From Kosakonia oryziphila (lineage in GTDB: Bacteria; Pseudomonadota; Gammaproteobacteria; Enterobacterales; Enterobacteriaceae), in assembly GCF_900094795.1 (NCBI RefSeq), contig NZ_FMBC01000031.1, forward strand, positions 1 to 57,404: a DNA stretch of 57,404 nt, read 5' to 3'. Each line of letters starts with the position of its first letter. Position 1 is the stretch's first letter. Positions 33,562-47,078 of this stretch are shown in pieces. The notes under the pieces are model-generated. The model was not told the origin of the DNA and did no database searches. It was given only the letters and a program-made list of their open reading frames with translations. The position numbers and the translations under genes were made by a program.

Positions 33562-34140
33562 ATGTTTAAAAAACTACTCTTCCCGTTGGTCGCTTTATTT
33601 ATGCTGGCTGGGTGCGCTACCTCGCCAACAACGCTTGAAGTTTCACCGAAAATCACCCTGCCGCAGCAGGATCCGAGCCTGATGGGCGTGACCGTAAGCA
33701 TTACCGGTGCCGATCAACGTCAGGACCAGGCACTGGCGAAAGTAACGCGTGACAATCAACTGGTCACCTTAACCGCCTCCCGCGATCTGCGTTTCCTGCT
33801 ACAGGAAGTGCTGGAGAAACAGATGACGGCGCGCGGCTATATGATCGGGCCGAACGGCGCGGTAAACCTGCAAATTATTGTTAACCAACTGTATGCCGAT
33901 GTTTCTCAGGGCAACGTGCGTTACAACATCGCCACCAAAGCGGATATCGCCATCATTGCCACCGCAGCTAATGGCAACAAGATGACGAAAAACTACCGTG
34001 CCAGCTATAACGTTGAAGGCGCTTTCCAGGCGACTAACGACAAAATCACTACCGCAGTTAACAGCGTGCTGAGCGACACTATCGCGGATATGTCTCAGGA
34101 CACCAGCATCCACGATTTCATTAAGCAAAACGCCCACTAA
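33562..34140 (+). CDS. yajG: YajG family lipoprotein
   Basis: This 192-residue lipoprotein has signal peptide M-F-K-K-L-L-F-P-L-V-A-L-F-M-L-A-G with lipobox L-A-G-C at residue 16-19, and no Asp at +2 (A-T-S follows), so outer-membrane sorting is expected. The remainder is the YajG (DUF) domain, related to flagellar/secretion accessory lipoproteins. The function is unknown. It is followed 40 bp later by ampG and is probably co-transcribed; an internal hairpin lies between them. Confidence 0.93.
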   Translation: MFKKLLFPLVALFMLAGCATSPTTLEVSPKITLPQQDPSLMGVTVSITGADQRQDQALAKVTRDNQLVTLTASRDLRFLLQEVLEKQMTARGYMIGPNGAVNLQIIVNQLYADVSQGNVRYNIATKADIAIIATAANGNKMTKNYRASYNVEGAFQATNDKITTAVNSVLSDTIADMSQDTSIHDFIKQNAH

Positions 34141-34147
34141 TTGCAGC

Positions 34148-34171
34148 ACTGGCCCAGCGTTACGGGCCAGT
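34148..34171 (+). repeat. Hairpin between yajG and ampG
   Basis: ACTGGCCC-AGCGTTAC-GGGCCAGT is a perfect 8-bp stem directly after the yajG stop. The T-run is only TCTT. It is more likely a processing/attenuation hairpin within the yajG-ampG transcript than a full terminator. Confidence 0.5.
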
Positions 34172-34180
34172 CTTGAACTT

Positions 34181-35656
34181 ATGTCGAACCACTACTTACG
34201 CATCTTCACGCAGCCCAAATCCGCGATTCTGCTTATCCTGGGTTTTGCCTCCGGTTTACCACTTGCCCTGACCAGCGGTACGCTTCAGGCATGGATGACC
34301 GTAGAAAATGTCGATCTTAAAACCATCGGTTTCTTCTCACTGGTCGGCCAGGCCTATGTCTTTAAATTCCTCTGGTCGCCGCTTATGGATCGCTACACAC
34401 CACCGCTATTGGGAAGGCGTCGCGGCTGGCTACTGCTGACACAACTGTTGCTGCTGGCGTCCATCGCCGGAATGGGCTTCCTTGATCCGGTCAACCACCT
34501 GCGCTGGATGGCGGCACTGGCTGTGCTAATCGCCTTCTGTTCCGCCTCGCAGGATATTGTGTTCGATGCCTGGAAAACGGATGTCCTGCCTTTTGAAGAG
34601 CGCGGCGCTGGCGCAGCCATTAGCGTACTCGGCTACCGCCTTGGCATGCTGGTTTCCGGTGGGCTGGCGCTGTGGCTCGCCGACCGCTGGCTCGGCTGGC
34701 AAGGGATGTACTGGCTGATGGCCGCACTGCTGATCCCTTGTATTATTGCCACTCTGGTGGCGCCGGAGCCAACAGACACCATTCCGGTGCCGAAAACGCT
34801 GGAGCAGGCCGTTGTCGAGCCGCTGCGTGATTTCTTCGGCCGCAATAATGCGTGGCTGATTTTGCTGCTGATCGTGCTGTATAAACTCGGCGATGCTTTC
34901 GCCATGAGCCTGACAACCACCTTTTTGATTCGCGGCGTCGGATTTGACGCGGGTGAAGTCGGCGTGGTCAACAAAACGCTGGGGCTGCTGGCAACGATCG
35001 TCGGCGCACTGTATGGCGGGGTATTAATGCAGCGCCTCTCCCTGTTTCGCGCATTAATGATTTTCGGATTTTTACAGGCGGTTTCCAATGCCGGTTACTG
35101 GCTGCTGTCCGTCACGCAGAAAGATATCGTCAACATGGGTGCTGCTGTGTTCTTCGAGAATCTGTGCGGCGGTATGGGAACAGCGGCGTTTGTCGCGTTA
35201 TTAATGACACTGTGCAATAAATCCTTCTCCGCAACCCAGTTCGCTCTACTTTCGGCGCTGTCCGCTGTCGGGCGCGTGTACGTCGGCCCGCTGGCGGGTT
35301 GGTTTGTAGAAACCTACAGTTGGTCAACGTTTTATCTCTTCTCTATCATTGCAGCAGCGCCAGGTCTGCTGCTGCTGGCGATGTGTAAGCGAACGCTGGA
35401 ATTTACCCAGCAGACCGGGCATTTTATGCCACGCAGCGAATATCCGACTGCCTACCGTTTGGCCTTGCACATACTGAGTGTCGGTTGCCTGCTGCTTAGT
35501 GGCTGGCTGGTGGTGCTTATTGTTACGGCCTGCGGAATGGCAAACTGGACCATTGGCACCAGGCTTCTCGAAGGCGGCGCACTGCTGGCGATTGTCGGTA
35601 TTCTGTTCGGCGGGCTGCTGGATCTACTGGCTCTACGCAAAACGCGGCTGATGTGA
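34181..35656 (+). CDS. ampG: Muropeptide permease AmpG
   Basis: This 491-residue MFS transporter equals E. coli AmpG in length. It imports GlcNAc-anhydro-muropeptides for cell-wall recycling and so supplies the signal for AmpC beta-lactamase induction in species with ampR-ampC. About 12-14 hydrophobic helices are visible. The first reads A-I-L-L-I-L-G-F-A-S-G-L-P-L-A-L and contains the family-conserved G-F-A-S-G-L-P. The ATG at 34181 follows a weak SD. It is the second gene after yajG. Confidence 0.96.
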   Translation: MSNHYLRIFTQPKSAILLILGFASGLPLALTSGTLQAWMTVENVDLKTIGFFSLVGQAYVFKFLWSPLMDRYTPPLLGRRRGWLLLTQLLLLASIAGMGFLDPVNHLRWMAALAVLIAFCSASQDIVFDAWKTDVLPFEERGAGAAISVLGYRLGMLVSGGLALWLADRWLGWQGMYWLMAALLIPCIIATLVAPEPTDTIPVPKTLEQAVVEPLRDFFGRNNAWLILLLIVLYKLGDAFAMSLTTTFLIRGVGFDAGEVGVVNKTLGLLATIVGALYGGVLMQRLSLFRALMIFGFLQAVSNAGYWLLSVTQKDIVNMGAAVFFENLCGGMGTAAFVALLMTLCNKSFSATQFALLSALSAVGRVYVGPLAGWFVETYSWSTFYLFSIIAAAPGLLLLAMCKRTLEFTQQTGHFMPRSEYPTAYRLALHILSVGCLLLSGWLVVLIVTACGMANWTIGTRLLEGGALLAIVGILFGGLLDLLALRKTRLM

Positions 35657-35706
35657 ACGCAGCGCTTACCTGATAAAAGGTAAGCGCTGGCACTGTTCGC
35701 TATTAA

Positions 35707-36000
35707 TTAATAGAAGAAAAACAGCCCGCGAAGAACGTGCGTGAAGAACGCAGGCAGGATAATCACGCCGACGGCTGTGATAATTGGCGAAAATTGCTGC
35801 AAAAACGCGACAGGTAATAAAAACATAAACGCAGCCCCTTTGCAGGGCATCGCATACCACTGATGCCGGTTACGGCTAATGACCCACCAGGCGGGATAAG
35901 CCAGCACGGCGGTCAGCATCATGACGCGAGAAACACCTTTGTACACTGGCGGGTAGCTGAAGAGTGCTTCATATAAATGAAACAGTAGGATCGCCAGCAT
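35707..36000 (-). CDS. Small hydrophobic membrane protein of unknown function
   Basis: A 97-residue protein with three to four hydrophobic segments (I-L-L-F-H-L-Y-E-A-L-F; M-M-L-T-A-V-L-A-Y-P-A-W-W-V-I; A-A-F-M-F-L-L-P-V-A-F-L; I-T-A-V-G-V-I-I-L-P-A-F-F). I do not recognise the family. I chose ATG 36000 because GGGATGGA lies just upstream; the longer frame to a GTG at 36033 has no SD. Codon use and high hydrophobicity suggest a real gene. It has no counterpart between ampG and cyoA in E. coli as I recall. It converges with ampG. Confidence 0.6.
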   Translation of the reverse strand: MLAILLFHLYEALFSYPPVYKGVSRVMMLTAVLAYPAWWVISRNRHQWYAMPCKGAAFMFLLPVAFLQQFSPIITAVGVIILPAFFTHVLRGLFFFY

Positions 36001-36614
36001 AATCCATCCCGGCGACCACAACAGCGGCAGCACTATTGGAGGTGCCTAAGAGGCATTTCCAGCCATCGGAATATCATCCTTTCATACTTAACAATTCCCC
36101 GGATTTTTTTGTTTTTAAATCAATCGCAAGGATAAAATCCCCACTAAATAATTCATAACCGTTATTGTTCCGTACAATTATTAATCATTATTTTAATCCA
36201 GGTCTACTCGGTTATTTATCGTTATATGTGTACATTTTCTTTAATTATTTTGTGCGCTATAAATTAAGGACTATTCTTTAACGATTCAGCACTGTTATTA
36301 ATTATTGGGTTTCACATTAGTTCCAATAATGTACGGCAATTGCTGAGTATATGTTAATTATTTGTTTAATTAATTGATTGGTTATACCAGTTTATCCTCA
36401 GCGCTGATTGTAATGTAACATTTTCGTTATAATCTCAACTTCAGCTGTGCGAATGCCCGATTTTACAGTTTGTTGCATTCCGTGTGACATAAATGGCAGA
36501 ACTCAGTAACACCTTACTGACACGGAGCCAAGTATGTTTACAGTAACGTAACCTTTCCGTAAAATGCCCGCACACTTTAAGCGCCACCAGATCCCGTGGA
36601 ATTGAGGTCGTTAA
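36001..36614. promoter_or_regulatory. AT-rich upstream region of the cyo operon
   Basis: There is no long gene in this 614-bp region. It is strikingly AT-rich from 36100 to 36430. It includes an ArcA-like box at 36352-36372 (direct repeat TGTTAATTA / TGTTTAATTA), a TATAAT at 36428-36433 that could be a -10, and a five-codon open frame M-F-T-V-T at 36534-36551 with GGAG upstream. The cyoA SD is GAGG. The expected regulators from E. coli are ArcA, FNR and Cra. Confidence 0.55.
36352..36372 (+). promoter_or_regulatory. ArcA-P binding site
   Basis: TGTTAATTA (36352-36360) is followed 11 bp later, start to start, by TGTTTAATTA. This is the direct-repeat arrangement of ArcA boxes. ArcA represses cyo when oxygen is low. 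Confidence 0.65.
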
Positions 36615-40176
<3,562 letters not shown>

Positions 40177-40177
<1 letters not shown>

Positions 40178-40503
40178 TGAGTCATTCTAACGATCATGGC
40201 GCTTCCCACGGTAGCGTAAAAACCTACATGACAGGTTTTATCCTGTCGATCATCCTGACGGTGATCCCGTTCTGGATGGTGATGAACGGTTCTGCTTCTA
40301 AGCCGGTGCTTCTGGGCGTTGTCCTGGTCACCGCCGTAGTTCAGATTCTGGTGCATCTGGTTTGCTTCCTGCACATGAACACCAAGTCTGATGAAGGCTG
40401 GAACTTTACCGCCTTTGTCTTTACCGTGATTATCATCGCTATCCTGGTAGTCGGTTCCATCTGGATTATGTGGAACCTCAACTACAACATGATGGTTCAC
40501 TAA
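40177..40503 (+). CDS. cyoD: Cytochrome bo3 ubiquinol oxidase subunit IV
   Basis: This 108-residue subunit has three transmembrane segments ([32 protein letters not shown]) and helps CuB assembly. The ATG at 40177 overlaps the cyoC stop, indicating translational coupling. cyoE follows after 11 bp. Confidence 0.97.
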
Positions 40504-40514
40504 GAGCGGCGAGT

Positions 40515-41402
40515 ATGTTTAAGCAATACCTGCAAGTTACGAAACCGGGCATTATTTTTGGCAATCTGATCTCCGTGATTGGGGGGTTCCTGCTGGCTTC
40601 CAAAGGCCACATCGACTATCCCCTGTTCCTCTACACGCTGATTGGCGTGTCGTTGGTGGTCGCCTCTGGTTGTGTATTTAACAACTACATCGATCGTGAC
40701 ATTGATAAAAAGATGGAACGAACGAAAAACCGGGTGCTGGTCAGAGGGCTGATCTCGCCAAAAGTCTCGCTGGTGTACGCCGCCTTGTTGGGTATTGCTG
40801 GCTTTATGCTGCTGTGGTTTGGCGCCAATCCGCTGGCCTGCTGGCTGGGGGTGATGGGGTTTGTGGTTTACGTTGGCGTTTATAGCCTCTACATGAAGCG
40901 TAACTCCGTTTACGGCACACTGATTGGTTCTCTCTCCGGCGCTGCGCCGCCGGTGATTGGCTACTGCGCGGTCACCAATGAGTTCGATAGCGGCGCGGCA
41001 ATTCTGCTGGCGATTTTCAGCCTGTGGCAAATGCCTCACTCCTATGCCATCGCGATTTTCCGCTTTAAGGATTATCAGGCAGCGAACATTCCGGTACTGC
41101 CGGTGGTGAAAGGTATTTCTGTAGCCAAAAACCATATCACGCTGTACATCCTGGCGTTTGCCATTGCCACGCTGATGTTGTCGCTGGGCGGCTATGCCGG
41201 GTATAAATACCTGGTCGTTGCCGCTGCGGTAAGCCTCTGGTGGCTGGGCATGGCGCTGCGCGGATACAAAGTGGAAGATGACAAAGTGTGGGCGCGCAAA
41301 CTGTTTGTGTTCTCCATTGTTGCCATCACTTCCCTTTCGGTGATGATGTCCGTGGACTTTATGGTGCCGGATTCACACAGCCTGCTGACATACGTCTGGT
41401 AA
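40515..41402 (+). CDS. cyoE: Protoheme IX farnesyltransferase (heme O synthase)
   Basis: This 295-residue UbiA-family prenyltransferase has nine transmembrane helices. The Asp-rich motif N-N-Y-I-D-R-D-I-D lies in the first half and the second motif near F-R-F-K-D-Y. It converts heme B to heme O with farnesyl diphosphate for the oxidase. It is the last gene of the operon, followed by a strong terminator. The farnesyl diphosphate source, ispA, is also in this window. Confidence 0.97.
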   Translation: MFKQYLQVTKPGIIFGNLISVIGGFLLASKGHIDYPLFLYTLIGVSLVVASGCVFNNYIDRDIDKKMERTKNRVLVRGLISPKVSLVYAALLGIAGFMLLWFGANPLACWLGVMGFVVYVGVYSLYMKRNSVYGTLIGSLSGAAPPVIGYCAVTNEFDSGAAILLAIFSLWQMPHSYAIAIFRFKDYQAANIPVLPVVKGISVAKNHITLYILAFAIATLMLSLGGYAGYKYLVVAAAVSLWWLGMALRGYKVEDDKVWARKLFVFSIVAITSLSVMMSVDFMVPDSHSLLTYVW

Positions 41403-41430
41403 GCGCAAGCTTGCTGCACCAGACTGGAAA

Positions 41431-41454
41431 AACCGGGGAAACCCGGTTTTTTTT
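41431..41454 (+). terminator. cyo operon terminator
   Basis: AACCGGG-GAAA-CCCGGTT is a perfect 7-bp stem with a GAAA tetraloop and 8 T residues, 28 bp after the cyoE stop. Confidence 0.92.
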
Positions 41455-41601
41455 CGTCCGGAATAAACCCTACTGACCTTGTTACGAAGAAGCCAATAAC
41501 AACATGAAATATATGGTTATGTAATATTTGTTAAATAACCGCATGTTTACCCTACCCTGCCGCCGCACTACACTGTGTCCGGTTTTTAAATTGAGGTGGT
41601 A

Positions 41602-42963
41602 ATGAACGATTATAAAATGACGCCAGGCGAGTTGCGCGCCACCTGGGGTTTAGGGACTGTATTCTCACTGCGCATGCTCGGCATGTTTATGGTCCTGCCC
41701 GTTCTGACCACATACGGTATGGCGTTGCAGGGCGCATCGGAAGCCCTGATTGGGCTGGCGATCGGCATCTACGGCCTGGCCCAGGCGATATTTCAGATCC
41801 CCTTTGGACTGCTTTCGGATCGCATCGGCCGCAAGCCGCTGATTGTCGGCGGGCTGATGATTTTTGTGCTGGGCAGCGTGATTGCCGCGCTCACCGACTC
41901 TATCTGGGGCATTATTCTTGGCCGTGCGCTACAAGGCTCTGGCGCTATTGCCGCCGCCGTGATGGCGCTACTGTCGGATCTCACGCGCGAGCAAAATCGC
42001 ACCAAGGCGATGGCGTTTATCGGCGTCAGCTTCGGCATCACGTTCGCCATAGCCATGGTTTTAGGGCCGGTCATCACACATCTTTTAGGCCTGCATGCAT
42101 TGTTCTGGATGATTGCTGTGCTGGCAACGATCGGCATCATCCTGACGCTGTGGGTAGTGCCGGACAGCAAACACCATGTACGCAATCGCGAATCGGGAAT
42201 GGTCAAAGATTGCTTTAGCATGGTGATCACCAATCCAAAGCTGCTGAAGCTGAACTTTGGCATTATGTGCCTGCATATCCTGCTGATGTCGACGTTTGTG
42301 GCGCTGCCCGGTCAGCTTGAATCTGCCGGTTTCCCGGCTTCAGAGCACTGGAAAATCTATCTTGTCACCATGCTTATCTCTTTTGCTTCGGTGGTGCCTT
42401 TTATTATCTACGCCGAAGTGAAACGTCGGATGAAACGCGTTTTTGTACTCTGCGTTGCGCTACTGCTGATTGCCGAAATCGTGCTATGGGGCGTTGGCGC
42501 TCACTTCTGGGAAATTGTGATTGGCGTACAAATCTTCTTCCTCGCCTTTAACCTGATGGAAGCGCTGCTGCCGTCATTAATCAGTAAAGAAGCGCCAGCC
42601 GGTTATAAAGGGACGGCAATGGGCATTTACTCCACCAGTCAGTTTCTCGGCGTCGCTATTGGCGGTGCGGTCGGCGGTTGGGTGGATGGTTTATTTGACT
42701 CGCAAATGGTGTTCATGTTTGGCGCATTGCTGGCCGCGCTCTGGCTGCTGGTTGCCAGCAGTATGCAGGAACCGCCCTATGTCAGCAGCCTGCGCATCGC
42801 CATTCCTGATAATGTGGCTATTGATGACGCGCTACAGCAGCGTCTGCACGCAACGGCGGGAGTCAGTGAAGTATTGGTCGTGGCGGAAGAACGTAGCGCT
42901 TACGTGAAGATAGACAGCAAAGTGACAAACCGCTTTGAAGTCGAACAGGCCGTTGCAGGTTAG
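41602..42963 (+). CDS. yajR: MFS transporter YajR
   Basis: This 453-residue protein is an MFS drug/proton antiporter-like transporter with 12 helices. Motif A is G-L-L-S-D-R-I-G-R-K between helices 2 and 3. A C-terminal cytosolic YAM domain (about 390-453, V-A-I-D-D-A-L-Q-Q-R-L-H to V-E-Q-A-V) has a ferredoxin-like fold. The E. coli structure is known; the physiological substrate is not. The start at 41602 has GAGG upstream. It converges with yajQ over a shared terminator. Confidence 0.95.
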   Translation: MNDYKMTPGELRATWGLGTVFSLRMLGMFMVLPVLTTYGMALQGASEALIGLAIGIYGLAQAIFQIPFGLLSDRIGRKPLIVGGLMIFVLGSVIAALTDSIWGIILGRALQGSGAIAAAVMALLSDLTREQNRTKAMAFIGVSFGITFAIAMVLGPVITHLLGLHALFWMIAVLATIGIILTLWVVPDSKHHVRNRESGMVKDCFSMVITNPKLLKLNFGIMCLHILLMSTFVALPGQLESAGFPASEHWKIYLVTMLISFASVVPFIIYAEVKRRMKRVFVLCVALLLIAEIVLWGVGAHFWEIVIGVQIFFLAFNLMEALLPSLISKEAPAGYKGTAMGIYSTSQFLGVAIGGAVGGWVDGLFDSQMVFMFGALLAALWLLVASSMQEPPYVSSLRIAIPDNVAIDDALQQRLHATAGVSEVLVVAEERSAYVKIDSKVTNRFEVEQAVAG

Positions 42964-42971
42964 GCAGGCTC

Positions 42972-43000
42972 TTTTCCCCTCCGTCAGCAGGAGGGGAAAA
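42972..43000. terminator. Bidirectional terminator yajR/yajQ
   Basis: TTTTCCCCTCC-GTCAGCA-GGAGGGGAAAA is a perfect 11-bp stem whose A/T ends give U-runs in both directions, between converging stop codons. Confidence 0.85.
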
Positions 43001-43004
43001 CAGA

Positions 43005-43496
43005 TTAATCACGGAAGTTTTTGAACTGGAACGGCTGGCCCAGATTACCGCCGCGCACCAGCGCCATCACCGCTTGCAGGTCATCACGGGATTTCCCGGT
43101 CACGCGGATCTCTTCCCCCTGGATCTGCGCCTGTATTTTCAATTTGCTGTCTTTAATCAGTTTGATGATTTTCTTCGCCGTCGGCGCATCGATCCCCTGC
43201 TTCAGCTTTGCTTCCACAAACCAGTTTTTCCCACTGTGAACGAACTCTTCCGGTACATCCAGCGATGCCCCTTCAATGCCGCGTTTCAACAGCTTGGCAC
43301 GCAAAATATCCAGTAACTGGTTAACCTGGAAATCAGATTCACTCAGCACCTTAATAGTCTGCTTTTCTTCATTCAGATCGAATGTGGCTTCAACATTGCG
43401 AAAATCGAAGCGTGTCGCGACTTCACGGGTCGCATTCTCAACGCCGTTTTGCACTTCGCGCATTTCAACTTCGGAAACGATATCGAAAGATGGCAT
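43005..43496 (-). CDS. yajQ: YajQ nucleotide-binding protein
   Basis: The 163 residues match the YajQ family. Two ferredoxin-like domains are built from [10 protein letters not shown] and the C-terminal [12 protein letters not shown]. It is a nucleotide/tRNA-binding protein, and a c-di-GMP effector in Xanthomonas and Pseudomonas relatives; its role in enterobacteria is unclear. The start at 43496 has AGGGAGAAG upstream. It is divergent from panE. Confidence 0.95.
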   Translation of the reverse strand: MPSFDIVSEVEMREVQNGVENATREVATRFDFRNVEATFDLNEEKQTIKVLSESDFQVNQLLDILRAKLLKRGIEGASLDVPEEFVHSGKNWFVEAKLKQGIDAPTAKKIIKLIKDSKLKIQAQIQGEEIRVTGKSRDDLQAVMALVRGGNLGQPFQFKNFRD

Positions 43497-43634
43497 ATTT
43501 TCTTCTCCCTCTCTATTTGTTGCGATGCATAATACCCGCAACGAGGTATAACTCAACTTGTAATACTGAAGCATAGCCGACAGCACTATAATGGTTGGAG
43601 TAACACCTGGCGCAGTTGCAGGTGAGGAGGAACA

Positions 43635-44546
43635 ATGAAAATTACCGTACTCGGTTGCGGTGCTTTAGGGCAATTGTGGTTAACAGCGCTGTGTAAACAG
43701 GGACATGAAGTACAGGGCTGGTTACGTGTGCCACAGCCTTTTTGCAGTGTAAATGTCGTGGAAGAAGATGGCACAATTTTTAATGAATCCCTGACGGCCA
43801 ACGATCCTGAATTTTTGGCCCATAGCGATCTGCTGTTGGTGACGCTAAAAGCCTGGCAAGTTTCTGATGCGGTAAAAGGCCTTGCAACGGCACTTTCTCC
43901 CGCGACGCCGGTACTGCTGATTCACAACGGTATGGGCACTGTAGAAGAGCTGAAAGCGCTACCGAATCCCCTGCTGATTGGCACCACGACTCACGCGGCT
44001 CGCCGGGATGGTAACGTGGTTGTACATGTGGCCAGCGGCACGACACATATTGGCCCGGCGCGGCAGCAGGACGGTGAATTCAGCTCGCTGGCGGATACCC
44101 TGCAAGAAGCGCTGCCGGATGTGGCCTGGCATAACACCATTCGCCCGGCGCTGTGGCGCAAACTGGCGGTGAACTGCGTGATCAATCCGTTGACCGCCCT
44201 GTACGACTGTAAAAATGGCGATCTGCGCCAATTTCCCGATGAGGTGGCAAAAATCACCCACGAAGTGGCTGCCGTTATCGAACGTGAAGGCCACCATATT
44301 TCTGCGGATGATTTGCTGAGTTATGTGAACCAGATTATCGAAAATACAGCGGAAAATATTTCGTCGATGCTCCAGGATGTCCGCGCCTTGCGGCACACCG
44401 AGAGCGATTATATTACCGGCTACCTGCTCAGACGCGCCCGCGCGCACGGTATTGCGGTACCCAAAAACGCCCGTCTGTATGAAATGATTAAACGTAAGGA
44501 GAGTGAGTATGAGCGCATCAGCTCTGATATGCCTCGCCCCTGGTAG
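43635..44546 (+). CDS. panE: 2-dehydropantoate 2-reductase
   Basis: This 303-residue NADPH-dependent ketopantoate reductase makes pantoate for coenzyme A. The Rossmann motif is G-C-G-A-L-G-Q-L-W near the N-terminus. The catalytic lysine lies in [17 protein letters not shown]. The start has GAGGAGGA. The 3' end overlaps yajL by 38 bp, so the two are co-translated from one mRNA. Confidence 0.96.
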   Translation: MKITVLGCGALGQLWLTALCKQGHEVQGWLRVPQPFCSVNVVEEDGTIFNESLTANDPEFLAHSDLLLVTLKAWQVSDAVKGLATALSPATPVLLIHNGMGTVEELKALPNPLLIGTTTHAARRDGNVVVHVASGTTHIGPARQQDGEFSSLADTLQEALPDVAWHNTIRPALWRKLAVNCVINPLTALYDCKNGDLRQFPDEVAKITHEVAAVIEREGHHISADDLLSYVNQIIENTAENISSMLQDVRALRHTESDYITGYLLRRARAHGIAVPKNARLYEMIKRKESEYERISSDMPRPW

Positions 44547-45102
44547 TGAAGAGACCGAAGCGGTCACTACTATCGATCTGCTGGTCCGTGGCGGCATTAC
44601 TGTCACTACCGCCAGCGTAGCCAGCGACGGTAACCTGGTTATCACCTGCTCGCGCGGGGTTAAACTGCTGGCAGATGCGCCGCTGGTGGAAGTTGCGGAT
44701 GGTAATTTCGATGCGATCGTGTTACCGGGTGGTCTGAAAGGCGCGGAGTGCTTTCGCGACAGCCCTCTGCTGGTCGAAACCGTTCGCCAGTTCCACCTTT
44801 CCGGGCGCATTGTTGCCGCTATTTGTGCCGCTGCCGGTACGGTGCTGGTGCCGCATCAGCTCTTCCCGTTGGGCAATATGACCGGTTTCCCGGGTCTGAA
44901 AGAGACGATTCCGCCTGAACAATGGCAGGATAAGCGCGTGGTGTGGGATCCGCGCGTGAACTTGTTGACCAGCCAGGGGCCAGGCACGGCTATTGATTTT
45001 GGTCTGAAGATTATTGATCTGCTGGTCGGGCGCGAAAAAGCCCATGAAGTGGCGTCACAGTTGGTGATGGCGGCGGGGATTTATAATTACTACGAAGCGT
45101 AG
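44509..45102 (+). CDS. yajL: DJ-1/PfpI family protein YajL
   Basis: The 197 residues correspond to E. coli YajL, a DJ-1 homologue reported as a protein deglycase/oxidative-stress chaperone. The nucleophile is the cysteine in [10 protein letters not shown]; the E. coli sequence after it, as I recall, is A-A-P-A-T, so two residues beside the nucleophile differ. The conserved glutamate is in A-P-G-S-E-E-T-E. The start at 44509 (M-S-A-S-A-L) has AAGGAG 8 bases upstream and overlaps panE. Confidence 0.95.
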   Translation: MSASALICLAPGSEETEAVTTIDLLVRGGITVTTASVASDGNLVITCSRGVKLLADAPLVEVADGNFDAIVLPGGLKGAECFRDSPLLVETVRQFHLSGRIVAAICAAAGTVLVPHQLFPLGNMTGFPGLKETIPPEQWQDKRVVWDPRVNLLTSQGPGTAIDFGLKIIDLLVGREKAHEVASQLVMAAGIYNYYEA

Positions 45103-45128
45103 GCATTAACATGCCCGGTGGCGCTGAC

Positions 45129-45156
45129 TGCCGGATAGCGAAGCGGCTATCCGGCA
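45129..45156. repeat. REP palindrome between yajL and thiI
   Basis: TGCCGGATAGC-GAAGCG-GCTATCCGGCA has perfect 11-bp arms and is a REP/BIME unit. It lies between convergent genes and probably protects 3' ends and blocks readthrough. Confidence 0.8.
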
Positions 45157-45162
45157 TTATGT

Positions 45163-46611
45163 TTACGGGCGATAAACCTTCACATTCTGGAAGCCCTGCT
45201 CACGCAGATAGAGCGCCTGCAAACGGCTCATCACACCACGCTCACACCACAGCAACCAGGTTTTGCTCTGATCCAGATCGCCAAATTTCGTGCTCAGCTT
45301 GTAGAACGGCAGTGACACCACATCAACGCCCTCCAGCTTCAGTGGTTTATCATCCTGTTCGTCAATCGAACGGATATCCAGCACCACATCGTTCGGGCCA
45401 AAACCGTTAACCGTTTCAACTTCAACCACCTCTTGCTGGGCTTGCTGAGCGATTTCACGGATATCAATATTGCTGGCTTCCGCCACAACCTGGTCGAGAA
45501 TAGCAAAATCAAAGTGTGCTTCTTCCGCTTCGATCTTCGCCTTCACCGCTTTCACCGTTGGGCTTTTGGAGATCACACCGCAATATTCCGGCATCGTGCG
45601 GGCAAAATCCTCGGTACCGATTTCACGCGCCAGGTCGATAATGTGCTCTTTATCGTAAGAGATAAGCGGGCGCAGGATCAGCGTATCGGAAACGTTATCA
45701 ATCAAACGCAGGTTGGTCAGTGTCTGGCTGGAAACCTGCCCCAGTGCCTCACCGGTTACCAGCGCCTGCACGCCGTAACGTTCAGCGACTTTCGACGCGG
45801 CGCGCACCATCATGCGTTTCAGCACCACCCCCATCTGACCATCATCGACTTTTTCGAGGATCTCGCCGACCACCGGTTCAAAATTGATTGCCACAAAACG
45901 CACGCGGTGCGAACTACCAAAGCGGTTCCACAGATAATGCGCCACCTGGCGAACGCCAATTTCATGGGCTGCACCGCCGAGGTTAAAGAAGCAGTAGTGT
46001 ACGCGGCAACCGCGGCGCATCAGCATATAGCTGGAAACACCAGAGTCGAAACCGCCTGAAATCAGTGACAGAACATCTTCCTGGGTACCAATCGGGAAGC
46101 CGCCAATCCCTTCATAACGGCCTTTTACCAGCAGCAGGCGGTCATCTTCGATTTCCAGATTCACCGTTACATCCGGGTGTGTCAGCTTAACGCGCGCAGA
46201 CTCGACATGCTGGTTCAGCCCGCCGCCCACGTAACGTTCGACTTCAATAGAGCTAAATTCATGTTTACCGCGGCGTTTTACACGAACGCAGAAGGTTTTA
46301 CCTTCAATCTGCTCGCGATACTGCACCAGCGCTTTCTCAAAAATATCGTGCAGAGAAGTGAAAGGCACATCTTCCACTTCCAGGATATGGTGGATCCCCG
46401 GAATGCGGGTCAGCGCGTCGCGAATAGCCAGGCGCTGGTTTTCATCTTTGGCGCGAACTTCGATATGGTCCCAGTGGCGCACAACGGCAAGGGTTTCGTC
46501 GTAGTGCTTCAGAACGTTACGAATGTTCCCGGTCAGAATTTTAATAAAGCGCAAGCGCACAGATTGGCTTTTGATGGTGATTTCCGGGAACAATTTAATG
46601 ATAAACTTCAT
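45163..46611 (-). CDS. thiI: tRNA 4-thiouridine synthase / thiamine thiocarboxylate protein ThiI
   Basis: The 482 residues equal E. coli ThiI. In order: an N-terminal ferredoxin-like and THUMP domain (about 1-165), a PP-loop ATPase ([12 protein letters not shown] near 185), and a C-terminal rhodanese domain with the persulfide cysteine in [10 protein letters not shown]. The second cysteine lies in P-E-Y-C-G-V-I-S. It takes sulfur from IscS for s4U8 in tRNA and for the thiazole of thiamine. The ATG at 46611 is the family start; the longer frame is spurious. Confidence 0.97.
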   Translation of the reverse strand: MKFIIKLFPEITIKSQSVRLRFIKILTGNIRNVLKHYDETLAVVRHWDHIEVRAKDENQRLAIRDALTRIPGIHHILEVEDVPFTSLHDIFEKALVQYREQIEGKTFCVRVKRRGKHEFSSIEVERYVGGGLNQHVESARVKLTHPDVTVNLEIEDDRLLLVKGRYEGIGGFPIGTQEDVLSLISGGFDSGVSSYMLMRRGCRVHYCFFNLGGAAHEIGVRQVAHYLWNRFGSSHRVRFVAINFEPVVGEILEKVDDGQMGVVLKRMMVRAASKVAERYGVQALVTGEALGQVSSQTLTNLRLIDNVSDTLILRPLISYDKEHIIDLAREIGTEDFARTMPEYCGVISKSPTVKAVKAKIEAEEAHFDFAILDQVVAEASNIDIREIAQQAQQEVVEVETVNGFGPNDVVLDIRSIDEQDDKPLKLEGVDVVSLPFYKLSTKFGDLDQSKTWLLWCERGVMSRLQALYLREQGFQNVKVYRP

Positions 46612-46833
46612 GGCGGCAATGGTTCGTTGGCAAGCCCGACAGGGACTGTAAGGGAAAATAATACAGCAGCCCATATCTGCGGCTGCATCCAGGCGCGGAA
46701 GTATACCACCATCGAATAGACCTTGCGCAATGCATTACCCTTGAGCGTAATTGGCTAAGTGCCACGACTCCGCTACCATAGCTAAATAGCTAAGTTGAGT
46801 CAGAATGAATAATAGAAGAGTCAGACATTCACT

Positions 46834-47076
46834 ATGCCAAAGAAAAACGAAGCACCAGCCAGTTTCGAAACAGCGCTGAGCGAACTGGAACAGATTGTCA
46901 CTCGTCTTGAAAGCGGCGATCTTCCACTTGAAGAGGCACTCAATGAATTCGAACGTGGCGTGCAACTGGCGCGCCAGGGGCAGGTAAAGTTACAGCAGGC
47001 AGAACAGCGCGTGCAGATCCTGCTCTCCGATTCCGAAGAGGCGCCGTTAACGCCTTTCGCACCGGACGCTGAATAA
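46834..47076 (+). CDS. xseB: Exodeoxyribonuclease VII small subunit
   Basis: The 80 residues match E. coli Xse[26 protein letters not shown] is the family signature of two antiparallel helices. Four or more copies bind XseA to form the single-strand exonuclease. It is the first gene of xseB-ispA-dxs-yajO. The ispA start follows after 2 bp. Confidence 0.97.
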   Translation: MPKKNEAPASFETALSELEQIVTRLESGDLPLEEALNEFERGVQLARQGQVKLQQAEQRVQILLSDSEEAPLTPFAPDAE

Positions 47077-47078
47077 CG

